Shown here: positions 32,218 to 40,745 of the stretch, one piece after another
Layout: each line of letters opens with the position of its first letter
Numbering within the stretch: the stretch's first letter is position 1
From: Cloacibacterium sp.
GTDB lineage: Bacteria; Bacteroidota; Bacteroidia; Flavobacteriales; Weeksellaceae
Direction: 5' to 3'
DNA: 45,846 nucleotides
Assembly: GCA_017995195.1 (NCBI GenBank)
Contig: JAGOJI010000005.1
Span: forward strand, 1-45,846
Program-made: the position numbers and the translations under genes
Notes under the pieces: generated by a model
What the model was told of the DNA's origin: nothing
Databases searched by the model: none
The model's input: the letters and a program-made list of their open reading frames with translations, nothing else

Positions 32218-34014
32218 TTACAATCCTATTTTGTACGTAAAACCTACGTGAAACCATCTGCCCGGCATAGGAACCAGATTGCTTTCGGTGTATTGGGTGT
32301 TGGTTACATTATTAATGAGTACATAAAGATTCAGGTTTTTGAAGTCGTAACTCAGTTTTTCATCTAAAAGATGATAACTTCCTAAAGTGACTCTTTCCAT
32401 GTATTTGTAAATCAACTGATTGGTAAATCCGAATATCTTGTTTTCTAATTTTCCTACCAACTGATGTTTTAGGTTCTGAAGGGCATATTTGGAGTAAAGA
32501 TTGTCTTCAAAAGTCCCCTTCATATCGGTAAAGGTGTAGCCTGCATAAACCGATTTTACAAAACCTTGGAAGTTTTTTTGAAGAACCACTTCAAATCCTT
32601 TGGTATCTACTTTTCCGATGTTTTTAGTCTTCCATTTTTCGTTGCTGTTTTGTTTTACAAAATCAATGGCATCATTAGAATTTCTCCCAAAAGCACTGGC
32701 ACTCGCCAACCAATCTTTTGTCTGAAAACGATAACCTACTTCATACGAAATAGCATTTTCGGGCTTTAGGTAAGGATTTCCTTCGTTGTTTGGATCGTTG
32801 TAGAACAAGTCGGTATAGCTGGGAACTCGATGAACTCTGGCAATATTTCCGTAGATTTTGTGATTTTCGGCAACGTCTACCCCTACATCTAATCCCGGAT
32901 AGAAGAAATTGCCTGCATTGGAATAATTTGCCCACGAAATTCCGGGAGATACTTGTAATTTTTTGTCGAAAAAAGAGAAAAGGTGCTCCAAAAATACTTG
33001 AGTTACCCATCTGTTTCTATTGCCAAGATTATTACTTACCAAAAACTCTTTTCTGAGTTCTACCCCCAATCCTGTAATCCCAAGACTTGAAGGATAGCTT
33101 GCATTAATCTCGCCTCCTAAATTATTACCAATGTGCATATTTCGGTACAATTCGGGTTTTAGTCTGTTGATAAGGAACATATCTTGTGCTCTTCGCCAGT
33201 AAACATTTGAATTGATATTCAAATTCCCTAATTTTTGTTGATATGCAGCACTTACCAAAGAAACTTGGGTCTCTTCGTATTGATTGACAGGACTTGCATA
33301 GAACCCATTAGCCCCGAATTTTTTCTCCGAAAAACCGGCTTGGAGTTTTATGCTTCCGTCTTGGATAGCATAATTATTTTGATACCAAACATTGTTAATT
33401 TTATAATCAGTATTGTATCGGTATCCTTCGGAGGAAGAGGTATTTGCCTGAAAAAAGTTAGAAAACTTGGGAGTTCCGAAGTTGGCTGCCAATCCTAAAT
33501 TATAGGTTTCAAAGTCACCGCCATTTGCAGAAATACGCACTTCTTCTTTATCGTTTACCTTGGTAATGATGTTGATGACTCCTGCATAGGCATTTTGCCC
33601 GAATCTTCTTGCAGCAGGACCTTTGATGACTTCTATGCGTTCTACATTCGATAAATCAATCGGAATATTCATATTGTTATGTCCTGTTTGGCTGTCATTC
33701 ATTCTGATGCCATTGATCAAAATTAAAACCTGTTCGAAAGAACCGCCTCTTATCGAAATATCCGATTGCACCCCGTTTGCTCCTCTTCTTTGGATATCCA
33801 TACCGGTAAACTGAGACATCAATTCTTCAATGCTTTTAGCAGGACTATTTTGGATTTCTTCTTTAGAAACAATAATCATATTTTCATTGACTTTCTTATA
33901 AGGAAGCGAAATAATTTTCCCTTGAACAATAACTTCGTCGATATTCCCTTCTTTTTTTTGTGCAGAAATCCATACGCTTCCTAACACCATCATACTTACT
34001 AATATTCTCTTCAT
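32218..34014 (-). CDS. TonB-dependent outer-membrane receptor (BtuB-like size)
   Basis: A 598-aa receptor. The signal peptide ends WISAQ near 19. A TonB-box-like EVIVQG lies near 27-32. The plug domain spans about 40-155 with ISIRGGSFEQVLILINGIRMND near 87-108 and VERIEVIKGPAARRFGQNAYAGVINII near 125-151. The barrel ends in PGRWFHVGFTYKIGL. It lacks the N-terminal carboxypeptidase-like domain of SusC proteins and is short, so it resembles vitamin B12 or siderophore receptors. No riboswitch is visible in the 124 bases upstream. The ligand is not known. A TATCTTTG element (34069-34076) lies upstream. Confidence 0.9.
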   Translation of the reverse strand: MKRILVSMMVLGSVWISAQKKEGNIDEVIVQGKIISLPYKKVNENMIIVSKEEIQNSPAKSIEELMSQFTGMDIQRRGANGVQSDISIRGGSFEQVLILINGIRMNDSQTGHNNMNIPIDLSNVERIEVIKGPAARRFGQNAYAGVINIITKVNDKEEVRISANGGDFETYNLGLAANFGTPKFSNFFQANTSSSEGYRYNTDYKINNVWYQNNYAIQDGSIKLQAGFSEKKFGANGFYASPVNQYEETQVSLVSAAYQQKLGNLNINSNVYWRRAQDMFLINRLKPELYRNMHIGNNLGGEINASYPSSLGITGLGVELRKEFLVSNNLGNRNRWVTQVFLEHLFSFFDKKLQVSPGISWANYSNAGNFFYPGLDVGVDVAENHKIYGNIARVHRVPSYTDLFYNDPNNEGNPYLKPENAISYEVGYRFQTKDWLASASAFGRNSNDAIDFVKQNSNEKWKTKNIGKVDTKGFEVVLQKNFQGFVKSVYAGYTFTDMKGTFEDNLYSKYALQNLKHQLVGKLENKIFGFTNQLIYKYMERVTLGSYHLLDEKLSYDFKNLNLYVLINNVTNTQYTESNLVPMPGRWFHVGFTYKIGL

Positions 34015-34068
34015 TTCTAAATTTTTTAGGTTTAAACTATTCGAGTTTCAAGAATTGAAAAACGGAGG

Positions 34069-34076
34069 CAAAGATA
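34069..34076 (-). promoter_or_regulatory. -7 element for the TonB receptor gene
   Basis: TATCTTTG on the minus strand, 55 bases before the start codon. Divergent to TACTTTTG at 34119-34126 on the plus strand. Confidence 0.5.
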
Positions 34077-34118
34077 GACAAGTTTTTATAATTGGAAGAC
34101 GAATTGATTTTTTCTTGT

Positions 34119-34126
34119 TACTTTTG
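34119..34126 (+). promoter_or_regulatory. -7 element for the divergent barrel gene
   Basis: TACTTTTG, a perfect TAnnTTTG, only 12 bases before the start codon at 34139, which implies a very short leader. Confidence 0.45.
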
Positions 34127-34138
34127 CGGTTATTATTT

Positions 34139-34705
34139 ATGATGAATTTTAAGACCTATTTCCTGTTTTTTGCTTTTTTTACGAGCATTTTGTTTGGGCA
34201 AAATAAGAGTGAAAGAAATACCCAAGGATTTTATTTAATGCTGGATACACAGGCAGGGCTCAATGCGGTAGATGTATTCAGAAAAAAAGAGAGCAACGCC
34301 CCATCTGCTTCTACAGAAAAAAGTATTTTCAGTTATGGATTTTCATCTTCTGTAGGCTATCATTTTTTCAATTTTTTAGCTTTAAATGCAGGGTTGAAGT
34401 ACAACTATGTTACTGAAAATTATCATCCTGTTTATTGGTTCGTAGAGCCTCGATTTTTCGTGAGTTCCAATACGGTTGGTGAGCCAACTGTTTTGTCGGT
34501 ATATTTGGGCAATAAAATCAACAGAACTACTGTAGATTCCGCGATTTTGTATGGTATAAGCCTTACAAAACTCAATACAACTGATAACGGTCTAAATTCT
34601 TATTATGGTTTGTTTTTGGAAAACAACCAACTGAATTACAAAAATAATTGGTTTGTAGGGATAAAATTAGGTGTAACGCTTTTTACCAATAAAGATTTTA
34701 ATTAA
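34139..34705 (+). CDS. Exported outer-membrane barrel-like protein
   Basis: A 188-aa exported protein. The frame is open further upstream, but the double ATG at 34139/34142 gives a proper signal peptide (NFKTYFLFFAFFTSILFGQ). The mature part has barrel-like strands: QGFYLMLDTQAGLNAVDV, FLALNAGLKYNYVTENYHPV and WFVGIKLGVTLF near the end. I cannot assign a family. It is divergent from the TonB receptor gene and lies 4 bases before rluF, so the two may be cotranscribed. Confidence 0.7.
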   Translation: MMNFKTYFLFFAFFTSILFGQNKSERNTQGFYLMLDTQAGLNAVDVFRKKESNAPSASTEKSIFSYGFSSSVGYHFFNFLALNAGLKYNYVTENYHPVYWFVEPRFFVSSNTVGEPTVLSVYLGNKINRTTVDSAILYGISLTKLNTTDNGLNSYYGLFLENNQLNYKNNWFVGIKLGVTLFTNKDFN

Positions 34706-34709
34706 AAAT

Positions 34710-35432
34710 ATGTCCGAAATACGTATCAATAAATACCTTTCCGAAGTAGGATACTGCTCCAGAAGAGCTGCAGATAAACTTTTGGAAGAGGGGAGAATTA
34801 CCATTAATGGTAAAATTCCCGAAATGGGAACTAAAGTGTCCGATGCAGATGAAATTTTAGTAGATGGAGTTTCTATCCGAAAATCCGAAGAAAAACACGT
34901 ATACATTGCTTTTAATAAGCCTGTAGGAATTGTCTGCACTACCGATACCAAAAGGGAGAAAAATAATATTGTAGACTACATCAACCATCCCAAAAGAATT
35001 TTTCCAATCGGCAGATTGGACAAACCCAGCGAAGGTTTAATTTTATTGACGAGTGATGGCGATATCGTAAACAAGATTCTCAGGGCAAGAAATAATCACG
35101 AAAAAGAGTATTTGGTAAGGGTGGATAAGCCTATAACGCCTGCGTTTCTACATAAAATGGCAAATGGAATTCCGATTTTAGGAACTATGACCAACCGTTG
35201 CGAAATTGAAAAAATAGATACTTTACAGTTTCGCATTGTCTTAACCCAAGGATTGAACCGACAAATCCGCAGAATGTGCGAGTATTGCGGTTATGAAGTG
35301 AAAAAGCTGAAACGCATCCGAATTATGAATATCAAATTAGATCTCCCGATAGGGAAGTGGAGAGATTTAACGGAGGCTGAAATGTCTCAGCTTGCTCATC
35401 TTCTTAAAGATTCCGATAAAACAACGGGCTAA
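34710..35432 (+). CDS. rluF: 23S rRNA pseudouridine synthase RluF
   Basis: A 240-aa pseudouridine synthase of the RsuA/RluF group (U2604 of 23S rRNA in E. coli). An N-terminal S4 RNA-binding domain covers about 3-48 (RINKYLSEVGYCSRRAADKL). The catalytic Asp lies in IGRLDKPSEGLILLTSDGD near 106-124, and NHEKEYLV near 130-137 is typical of RluF. LTQGLNRQIRRMCEYCGY near 184-201 is the conserved C-terminal motif. Its stop overlaps the stop of the convergent FMN reductase gene by four bases. Confidence 0.92.
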   Translation: MSEIRINKYLSEVGYCSRRAADKLLEEGRITINGKIPEMGTKVSDADEILVDGVSIRKSEEKHVYIAFNKPVGIVCTTDTKREKNNIVDYINHPKRIFPIGRLDKPSEGLILLTSDGDIVNKILRARNNHEKEYLVRVDKPITPAFLHKMANGIPILGTMTNRCEIEKIDTLQFRIVLTQGLNRQIRRMCEYCGYEVKKLKRIRIMNIKLDLPIGKWRDLTEAEMSQLAHLLKDSDKTTG

Positions 35433-35965
35433 GCGAGTTCTTTCTTTACTTTTTCAATTTTTTCGGCTAATTCTTTTTGTTTTTCGGTATCTATAATTCC
35501 TTTTTCGTCATCAAAATTTTTCTGGAAAAAAGGAAGTGAAAAAGTTTCTACAACAGTAGTTTGGTGATATTGGAATCGGTTTCCGGCTGCTTCTAAAACT
35601 CCCAAACCACCTCTGCCACCCGGCGAAGTTGCCATTAAAAACATTTTTTTGTCTCCAAAGTGAGGGCGGTTTGGTATTCTGCTAAGCCAATCAAAAAGAT
35701 TTTTGAAAGCGGTGCTATAAGTTCCGTTGTGCTCGGCTAAAGAGATCAACAAAAAATCCGCACCATCTATTTTCGAAGCAAAATCCAATGCTAATTGTGG
35801 AATGCCTTTTTGTTCCCTGTCTGAGCTATAAATAGGCATTTCATAATCGTTGAGATCTAAGATTTCAACTTCATGTTCTCCTGTAAAATGTTGGGCAACG
35901 TAGGTTACCAATTTCTTGTTGATAGATTGGGAAGAATTGCTTCCTGCAAAAGCTACTATTTTCAT
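35429..35965 (-). CDS. NADPH-dependent FMN reductase family protein
   Basis: A 178-aa flavodoxin-like reductase. The phosphate-binding loop is FAGSNSSQSINKKLV near residue 5-19, followed by YEMPIYSSDREQKGIP near 41-56, ADFLLISLAEHNGTYSTAFKNLFDWLSR near 70-97 and the flavin-contact ATSPGGRGGLGVLEAA near 112-127. It should reduce FMN, quinones or azo compounds with NAD(P)H. It converges on rluF with overlapping stop codons (CTAA). Confidence 0.9.
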   Translation of the reverse strand: MKIVAFAGSNSSQSINKKLVTYVAQHFTGEHEVEILDLNDYEMPIYSSDREQKGIPQLALDFASKIDGADFLLISLAEHNGTYSTAFKNLFDWLSRIPNRPHFGDKKMFLMATSPGGRGGLGVLEAAGNRFQYHQTTVVETFSLPFFQKNFDDEKGIIDTEKQKELAEKIEKVKKELA

Positions 35966-35994
35966 ATGTAGATGTTTATTGTTTTTTTAAGGTC

Positions 35995-36054
35995 ATATGG
36001 AATCGCCAAATCTTCATAAGTGTTTTTGTTTTACCAATCATGGCGATTTCATAT
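35995..36054. repeat. Inverted repeat in the spacer upstream of the FMN reductase gene
   Basis: ATATGGAATCGCCA (35995-36008) and TGGCGATTTCATAT (36041-36054) are inverted repeats with one mismatch and a 32-base loop. A T-run follows on the plus strand, where no gene would use it as terminator. Confidence 0.5.
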
Positions 36055-36111
36055 ATTTTTTAATGTATTGTTCTTTTTAAACCTTCAAAGTTTCCTTTAT
36101 CCAAATTTAGG

Positions 36112-36684
36112 TTAGTTTAAACGTTTTTCTATTCTGGTGTCGGGGATTAGCCAAATTATGGCTACAAGACTGTAACAAATAACACTTATGTTAGGTAAAA
36201 AATTAGCTAAGATAATGCCTATAATATACAGCCCGAGCGATAGCATTTCTTTGGTTTTATTTTGGAGAGCCATACCAATTTTCGAATCCTTACCTTCATG
36301 TTTAATGGCAGATTTTGCTAAGATTAAAAACATAATCGCACTAAATAACAGGTTGATTCCGTATAGCAATACAGGATTGCTTTCAAAGTGGTTTTCTCCC
36401 ATCCAACCCGTAGTAAAAGGGATTAAGGAAAGAGCAAAAAGTAATCCTAAATTCGCCCAAAGTATCTTTCCGTTAACTTTCTCTATTGCCTGAAAAAGAT
36501 GATGGTGGTTGTTCCAGTAAATACCGACGTAGATAAAACTTAACAAATACGATAAAAATTTAGGAACCAAAGGTCGCAACACCTCAAAAGTAAATCCTTC
36601 CTGTACCTTAATTTCCAAAACCATAATCGTAATGATGATAGCAAGAACCCCATCACTAAAGGCTTCTAAACGTCCTGTTTTCAT
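36112..36684 (-). CDS. TMEM175-family potassium channel
   Basis: A 190-aa membrane protein of the TMEM175/DUF1211 family, which in bacteria forms tetrameric potassium channels. The family signature is at the very start: RLEAFSDGVLAIIITIMVLEIKV with the conserved Phe-Ser-Asp near residue 8-10. About six membrane helices follow, including WNNHHHLFQAIEKV near 57-70 with its conserved Asn-His-His. A TACTTTTG element (36766-36773) lies about 80 bases upstream. Confidence 0.9.
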   Translation of the reverse strand: MKTGRLEAFSDGVLAIIITIMVLEIKVQEGFTFEVLRPLVPKFLSYLLSFIYVGIYWNNHHHLFQAIEKVNGKILWANLGLLFALSLIPFTTGWMGENHFESNPVLLYGINLLFSAIMFLILAKSAIKHEGKDSKIGMALQNKTKEMLSLGLYIIGIILANFLPNISVICYSLVAIIWLIPDTRIEKRLN

Positions 36685-36810
36685 AACCGTTGAGTTAATT
36701 GTTTATTTTAGATGAATGAATTTGATTGTTTTCATGAAGTTTTTTCAACTCTTGTTTTGATACTGCAAAAGTACTTTGCAACAAAAGAAAAGTCATTGAT
36801 GTAGGATAAG

Positions 36811-36845
36811 AAAAACGCTCCGAAAAAAATATCGAAGCGTTTTTT
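36811..36845 (-). terminator. Terminator of the beta-oxidation operon
   Basis: AAAAACGCTCCGA pairs imperfectly with TCGAAGCGTTTTT; on the minus strand it ends in a T-run. It lies directly behind the acyl-CoA dehydrogenase gene, the last gene of the operon. Confidence 0.75.
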
Positions 36846-36882
36846 AGAATTAACAAATTTATTACTAAATAGGTAAAAAATA

Positions 36883-38661
36883 TTAATAAGCCCCTTTCGC
36901 AACGTAATGTGCAGCTACTTTTTCGGTTAAAGCAATTACATTTGGCGTGTTGGTATATTTGGTAAATCTTCTAAGTCCGGAAAGCATCATACGTTGCTCA
37001 TCTCCTTCTGCGAAAGATACAATACCTTCTTTGGCTGCTACAATAATTTTTTCTACGGCTTTGTAGAGTTTCAGTTGTGCCATTGCTGCTTCTACACTAT
37101 CCGGAGCGAAATGTTTTTCGGCTCTTAAGATAGCAGATTCAGCCAAATAAATTTGGTTCAAGATTTCTGAAGCGTTGTAAAGCAAGTGTTGTTGCTTTTC
37201 TATTTCGGTCATATATTTCTGAAGTGCTGCACCGGAAACCATCAAAAATACCTTTTTCAGGTTGGCTAAAACAGCTTTTTCTTCACTCATATATTCAGAA
37301 TAGTCCGGAGTTTCAAAAGAAGGAATTCCCATCAATTCTTTACCAACTGCCATTGCAGGAGAAATGATGTCTAATTCTCCTTTCATTGCTTTTTTAATGA
37401 GCATTCCTACGGAAAGAAGACGGTTGATTTCATTGGTTCCTTCATAGATTCTGCCGATTCTGGCATCTCTCCAAGCGGCTTCCATTGGGGTTTCTTCGGA
37501 GAAGCCCATTCCTCCGTAGATTTGGATACCTTCGTCCGCAGCTTTTTGAGCGGCGTCAGAGGCATATACTTTCATTATAGAACATTCTACGGCAAACTCC
37601 TCCACACCTTTTAGTTCGGCTTGTTGGTGGTTCATTCCGCCTGCTACCAATTCTTCAATTTTTTCTTGAATATCACTTGCAGCTCTATACGCTCCCGATT
37701 CGCAAACGAAAGTTTCCATTGCCATATCTGCAATTTTCATTCTGATGGCTCCAAAGGTAGAAATTGGAACACCAAATTGCTTTCTTTCGTTGGCGTAAGT
37801 GATACCGTAGGTCAAAATCCTTCTTTGTGCGTCCAAACAAGCAGCAGCTAATTTTATTCTACCGACATTCAGAGCATTCAGAGCGATTTTGAAACCGTTG
37901 TTTCTTTCTCCCAAAAGATTTTCCACCGGAATTTTCATATCATTAAAGAAAACCTGACGGGTAGAGGAAGCTCTGATCCCCAATTTATGCTCTTCTTCGC
38001 CTAAAGTAAGGCTTGCGGGATTTTCGAGTTCGCTTCTGTTTACTACGAAACCGGTAATGTTTTTATCATCATCTATTTTAGCAAAAAGCGTGAAAGTATC
38101 GGCAAAACCTGCATTGGAAATCCACATTTTTTGTCCGTTGATGATGTAGTGTTTTCCGTCTTCGGAAAGTTTGGCTTTGGTTTTACCGGAGTTGGCATCG
38201 GAACCGGCATCGGGCTCTGTTAAACAATACGCTCCAAACTTGGTTCCGGCAGCTAAATCGGGAAGATATTTTTGTTTTTGCTCTTCTGTTCCGTACAATA
38301 GAATCGGCAAAGTCCCGATTCCTGAGTGTGCACCGTAAGCGGTAGCCAATGAACCGCTGCAACCGGAATAATAATCGCAAGCAAGCATGGTGGTAATAAA
38401 GCCCATACCCAAACCGCCGTAACTTTCCGGAACGGCAATACCCAAGGCACCTTGTTCGCCAATTTTACGCATCACTTCTTCGGTGAAAGCGTAATCTTTT
38501 TTCTCGAATCTTTCTTTTTGAGGAACAACTTCTCGATCCATAAATTCTTTTGCGGCATCGCGGATCATTTTTTGGTCGTCGTTCAAATCTTCAAGCGAAA
38601 AAACGTGCTTCGCTTCTGTTTCTTTTATTAGGAATTCTCCTCCTTTTAATGTATTGTTCAT
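36883..38661 (-). CDS. Acyl-CoA dehydrogenase with C-terminal extension
   Basis: A 592-aa FAD enzyme that oxidises acyl-CoA to trans-2-enoyl-CoA. Seen: SYGGLGMGFITTM near 80, CLTEPDAGSDANSGKTKA near 146-163, KMWISNAGFADTFTLFAK near 178-195, and QIYGGMGFSEETP followed by IGRIYEGTNEINR, which contains the candidate catalytic Glu near residue 415. About 170 residues follow the usual ACAD core, as in very-long-chain dehydrogenases. Electrons go to ETF, encoded at 1.9-3.7 kb under the same operator. It is the last gene of the operon headed by the MarR gene. Confidence 0.93.
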   Translation of the reverse strand: MNNTLKGGEFLIKETEAKHVFSLEDLNDDQKMIRDAAKEFMDREVVPQKERFEKKDYAFTEEVMRKIGEQGALGIAVPESYGGLGMGFITTMLACDYYSGCSGSLATAYGAHSGIGTLPILLYGTEEQKQKYLPDLAAGTKFGAYCLTEPDAGSDANSGKTKAKLSEDGKHYIINGQKMWISNAGFADTFTLFAKIDDDKNITGFVVNRSELENPASLTLGEEEHKLGIRASSTRQVFFNDMKIPVENLLGERNNGFKIALNALNVGRIKLAAACLDAQRRILTYGITYANERKQFGVPISTFGAIRMKIADMAMETFVCESGAYRAASDIQEKIEELVAGGMNHQQAELKGVEEFAVECSIMKVYASDAAQKAADEGIQIYGGMGFSEETPMEAAWRDARIGRIYEGTNEINRLLSVGMLIKKAMKGELDIISPAMAVGKELMGIPSFETPDYSEYMSEEKAVLANLKKVFLMVSGAALQKYMTEIEKQQHLLYNASEILNQIYLAESAILRAEKHFAPDSVEAAMAQLKLYKAVEKIIVAAKEGIVSFAEGDEQRMMLSGLRRFTKYTNTPNVIALTEKVAAHYVAKGAY

Positions 38662-38709
38662 ATAGATAATTTTAAATTTTAGATTATAAATTTTAAATTT
38701 GATTCGCCA

Positions 38710-39066
38710 CTATAAATTTTCAGATGATGTTTTGATGATTTTAGTCAAAATATTAATAATACTTTCAATCTCTTTTAAATATATTTCAATTTCAATTTGA
38801 ACTAAATTAGAGTTTTGATAGAGTTTTAGCCAATATTTTGTTTCTCTTGCTTCTTTGTTAGCAATGGAAAGTTTTGAGATAAAATCTTTTTTAGATTGAG
38901 CAGCAATTGCTTCTTCTACATTTGCACCAATTGAAGTCCCGCAACGAAGAATTTGTTTTGACAAAATAAATTCATTTTGAGATTTGCAATCAGTATAAAA
39001 TTTAATAATACTTAAAGCAAACTCAAATGTCTTTTTTTGTATTAAATTATCTTCTTTGAAACTCAT
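38710..39066 (-). CDS. Four-helix-bundle protein (23S rRNA IVP/S23 family), copy 1
   Basis: A 118-aa helical protein of the four-helix-bundle group first seen in intervening sequences of 23S rRNA genes (TIGR02436/PF05635). The hallmark RCGTSIGANVEEA lies near residue 42-54, followed by KEARETKYWLKL near 91-102. Function is unknown; some relatives (Avd) work in diversity-generating retroelements, but no reverse transcriptase is present here. It sits between thiolase and acyl-CoA dehydrogenase genes, flanked by TAGATTTTAAATTATAAATT-type sequence on one side and its inverted form on the other (38664-38702 and 39067-39104). Confidence 0.88.
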   Translation of the reverse strand: MSFKEDNLIQKKTFEFALSIIKFYTDCKSQNEFILSKQILRCGTSIGANVEEAIAAQSKKDFISKLSIANKEARETKYWLKLYQNSNLVQIEIEIYLKEIESIINILTKIIKTSSENL

Positions 39067-39099
39067 TCATCTAAAATTTATAATTTAAAATCTATAATT

Positions 39100-40278
39100 T
39101 TATAGCAATTCTATCACACTTGCGGCTCCTTGTCCTGTTCCTACGCACATAGAAACGATTCCGTATTTAGAGCCTCGGAGTTTCATCTCGTCGAGGAGTT
39201 GAACGGTAAGTTTTGCTCCGGTACAGCCAAGTGGATGCCCAAGTGCAATAGCACCGCCGTTCACATTTAAAATATCAGGATTCAATCCCAATTCTTTTTT
39301 GATGGCAACGGATTGAGATGCAAATGCCTCGTTGAGCTCAATTAAATCAATATCATTCAGCGTAAGACCTGCTTGTTTTAATGCTTTTGGAATCGCATAA
39401 ATAGGACCTACTCCCATGATTCTCGGTTCCAAGCCTGCTGCGGCGTAGGAAGCCAATCTTGCAATAGGCTCTAAGTTGAGTTCTTTTACCATTTCTTCGG
39501 ACATTACCACTACGAAAGCAGCTCCGTCGCTCATTTGAGAAGAATTTCCTGCCGTTACAGAACCTCCATTTGCAAATACAGGTTTTAGTTTTGCCAAACC
39601 TTCCAATGAAGTGTCTTTTCTGGGACCTTCATCTACCGAGAAATCAAATTTTTTGGTTTGAACTTTCTGGTTTTCGTCCAAGAAATTGTATTCTACAGGA
39701 ACCGGAACAATTTGTTTTGCAAATTTACTTTCAGCAATGGCTTTCAATGCTTTTTGATGAGATTCAAAAGCGAATTGATCTTGCTCTTCTCTTGTAATAT
39801 TGTACTGTTTTGCCACTTCTTCTGCGGTGTAACCCATTCCCCAATAATAGTCGGGATTAGATTTTGCATAATGACTTTCGGGAACAGGTTTATAGCCACC
39901 CATCGGAATGTAAGACATAGATTCTGCACCACCTGCGATGATGCAATCTGCCATTCCTGCCTGTATCTTGGCAGAAGCAATGGCTATAGCTTCCGAGCCC
40001 GATGCACAATATCGGTTTACCGTAACGCCCGGAACTTTGTCGGTATTTAATCCCATCAAAGAAATGAGGCGTGCCACGTTCAGACCTTGTTCTGCTTCCG
40101 GCATTGCATTGCCTACGATAAGGTCATCTACTCTATTTTTATCTAATTGTGGCAAATCTGCCATCAATTTTTCTAAGACTTTTGCTGCCATTACATCAGG
40201 ACGAGTAAATCTGAGGGAACCTTTCGGTGCCTTTCCTACTGCTGTTCTGTAACCTGCAACGATGTATGCTTGTTTCAT
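39100..40278 (-). CDS. Acetyl-CoA acyltransferase (3-ketoacyl-CoA thiolase)
   Basis: A 392-aa thiolase that cleaves 3-ketoacyl-CoA to acetyl-CoA and a shortened acyl-CoA. The nucleophile Cys lies in [15 protein letters not shown] near residue 89, [11 protein letters not shown] near 119-129 is the loop that marks degradative thiolases, and His/Cys of the second half appear in [18 protein letters not shown] near 338-355 and [10 protein letters not shown] near 376-385. It works with the two other enzymes of the operon. Its start region has been duplicated just upstream (40325-40338). Confidence 0.95.
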   Translation of the reverse strand: MKQAYIVAGYRTAVGKAPKGSLRFTRPDVMAAKVLEKLMADLPQLDKNRVDDLIVGNAMPEAEQGLNVARLISLMGLNTDKVPGVTVNRYCASGSEAIAIASAKIQAGMADCIIAGGAESMSYIPMGGYKPVPESHYAKSNPDYYWGMGYTAEEVAKQYNITREEQDQFAFESHQKALKAIAESKFAKQIVPVPVEYNFLDENQKVQTKKFDFSVDEGPRKDTSLEGLAKLKPVFANGGSVTAGNSSQMSDGAAFVVVMSEEMVKELNLEPIARLASYAAAGLEPRIMGVGPIYAIPKALKQAGLTLNDIDLIELNEAFASQSVAIKKELGLNPDILNVNGGAIALGHPLGCTGAKLTVQLLDEMKLRGSKYGIVSMCVGTGQGAASVIELL

Positions 40279-40358
40279 TTTATAGATTTTAGATGTTAGA
40301 TTTTAGAAGTTAGAGACTGATAACTGTTTCATTTTATATGACGTTAGAGACTGCTAAC
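40271..40358. repeat. Tandem duplication covering the thiolase start
   Basis: TGTTTCATTTTATA, which contains the thiolase start codon on the minus strand, occurs at 40271-40284 and again at 40325-40338. Each copy is followed by GTTAGAGACTGxTAAC (near 40309-40324 and 40343-40358). The second unit lacks about 20 internal bases. The extra start opens a nine-codon mini-ORF (40303-40332, minus strand) ahead of the true start. The end of the neighbouring four-helix-bundle gene lies in the outer repeat. Confidence 0.8.
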
Positions 40359-40716
40359 TATTTTTTAATTTTATTTTGAATGAATAAATCATTTTTTGAA
40401 TCTCCGAAAGTTCGTTAAGCAAAGGTTGAACATCATTTTCTGTTTTAAAATTTAATTCCTGTAAAAGGATTAACTGTGTTTCTAATTCATATGTTGAACC
40501 AAAAGCTATTCCTAAAAATTGAATAAATTCATTTACATTATTTCTGCCTGCACCCTCTGCAATATTAGAAGGAATAGATACAGCACATCTCCTGATTTGA
40601 CTAATAAGTCCGAATTTCTCTTCAGAAGGTAAGTCTTTTGTTAAAATGTAAACATTTTTTACTAAAGTAATTGACCTTAACCAAATTTGTAAATCGTGCA
40701 ATCTGTGTGCTCTCAT
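40354..40716 (-). CDS. Four-helix-bundle protein (23S rRNA IVP/S23 family), copy 2
   Basis: A 120-aa helical protein of the same broad family as the one at 38710-39066 but clearly from another subgroup: LQIWLRSITLVKNVYILTKDLP near residue 9-30, the hallmark RRCAVSIPSNIAEGAGR near 42-58, and YELETQLILLQELNF near 76-90. It lies between the 3-hydroxyacyl-CoA dehydrogenase and thiolase genes, again between T/A-rich inverted repeats (TTAGAATTTAGATATTAGAA upstream, its inverted form downstream). Function unknown. The two copies look like independent arrivals. Confidence 0.9.
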   Translation of the reverse strand: MRAHRLHDLQIWLRSITLVKNVYILTKDLPSEEKFGLISQIRRCAVSIPSNIAEGAGRNNVNEFIQFLGIAFGSTYELETQLILLQELNFKTENDVQPLLNELSEIQKMIYSFKIKLKNS

Positions 40717-40745
40717 CTTACTTCTAATATCTAAATTCTAACTTC

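Noticed and set aside
34015-34138. Cobalamin riboswitch in front of the TonB receptor gene
   Set aside because: The upstream region is only about 125 bases, carries divergent promoters, and has no B12-box-like sequence.
38710-40716. Four-helix-bundle genes as Avd of a diversity-generating retroelement
   Set aside because: No reverse transcriptase, template repeat or variable-repeat target gene is visible in the window.
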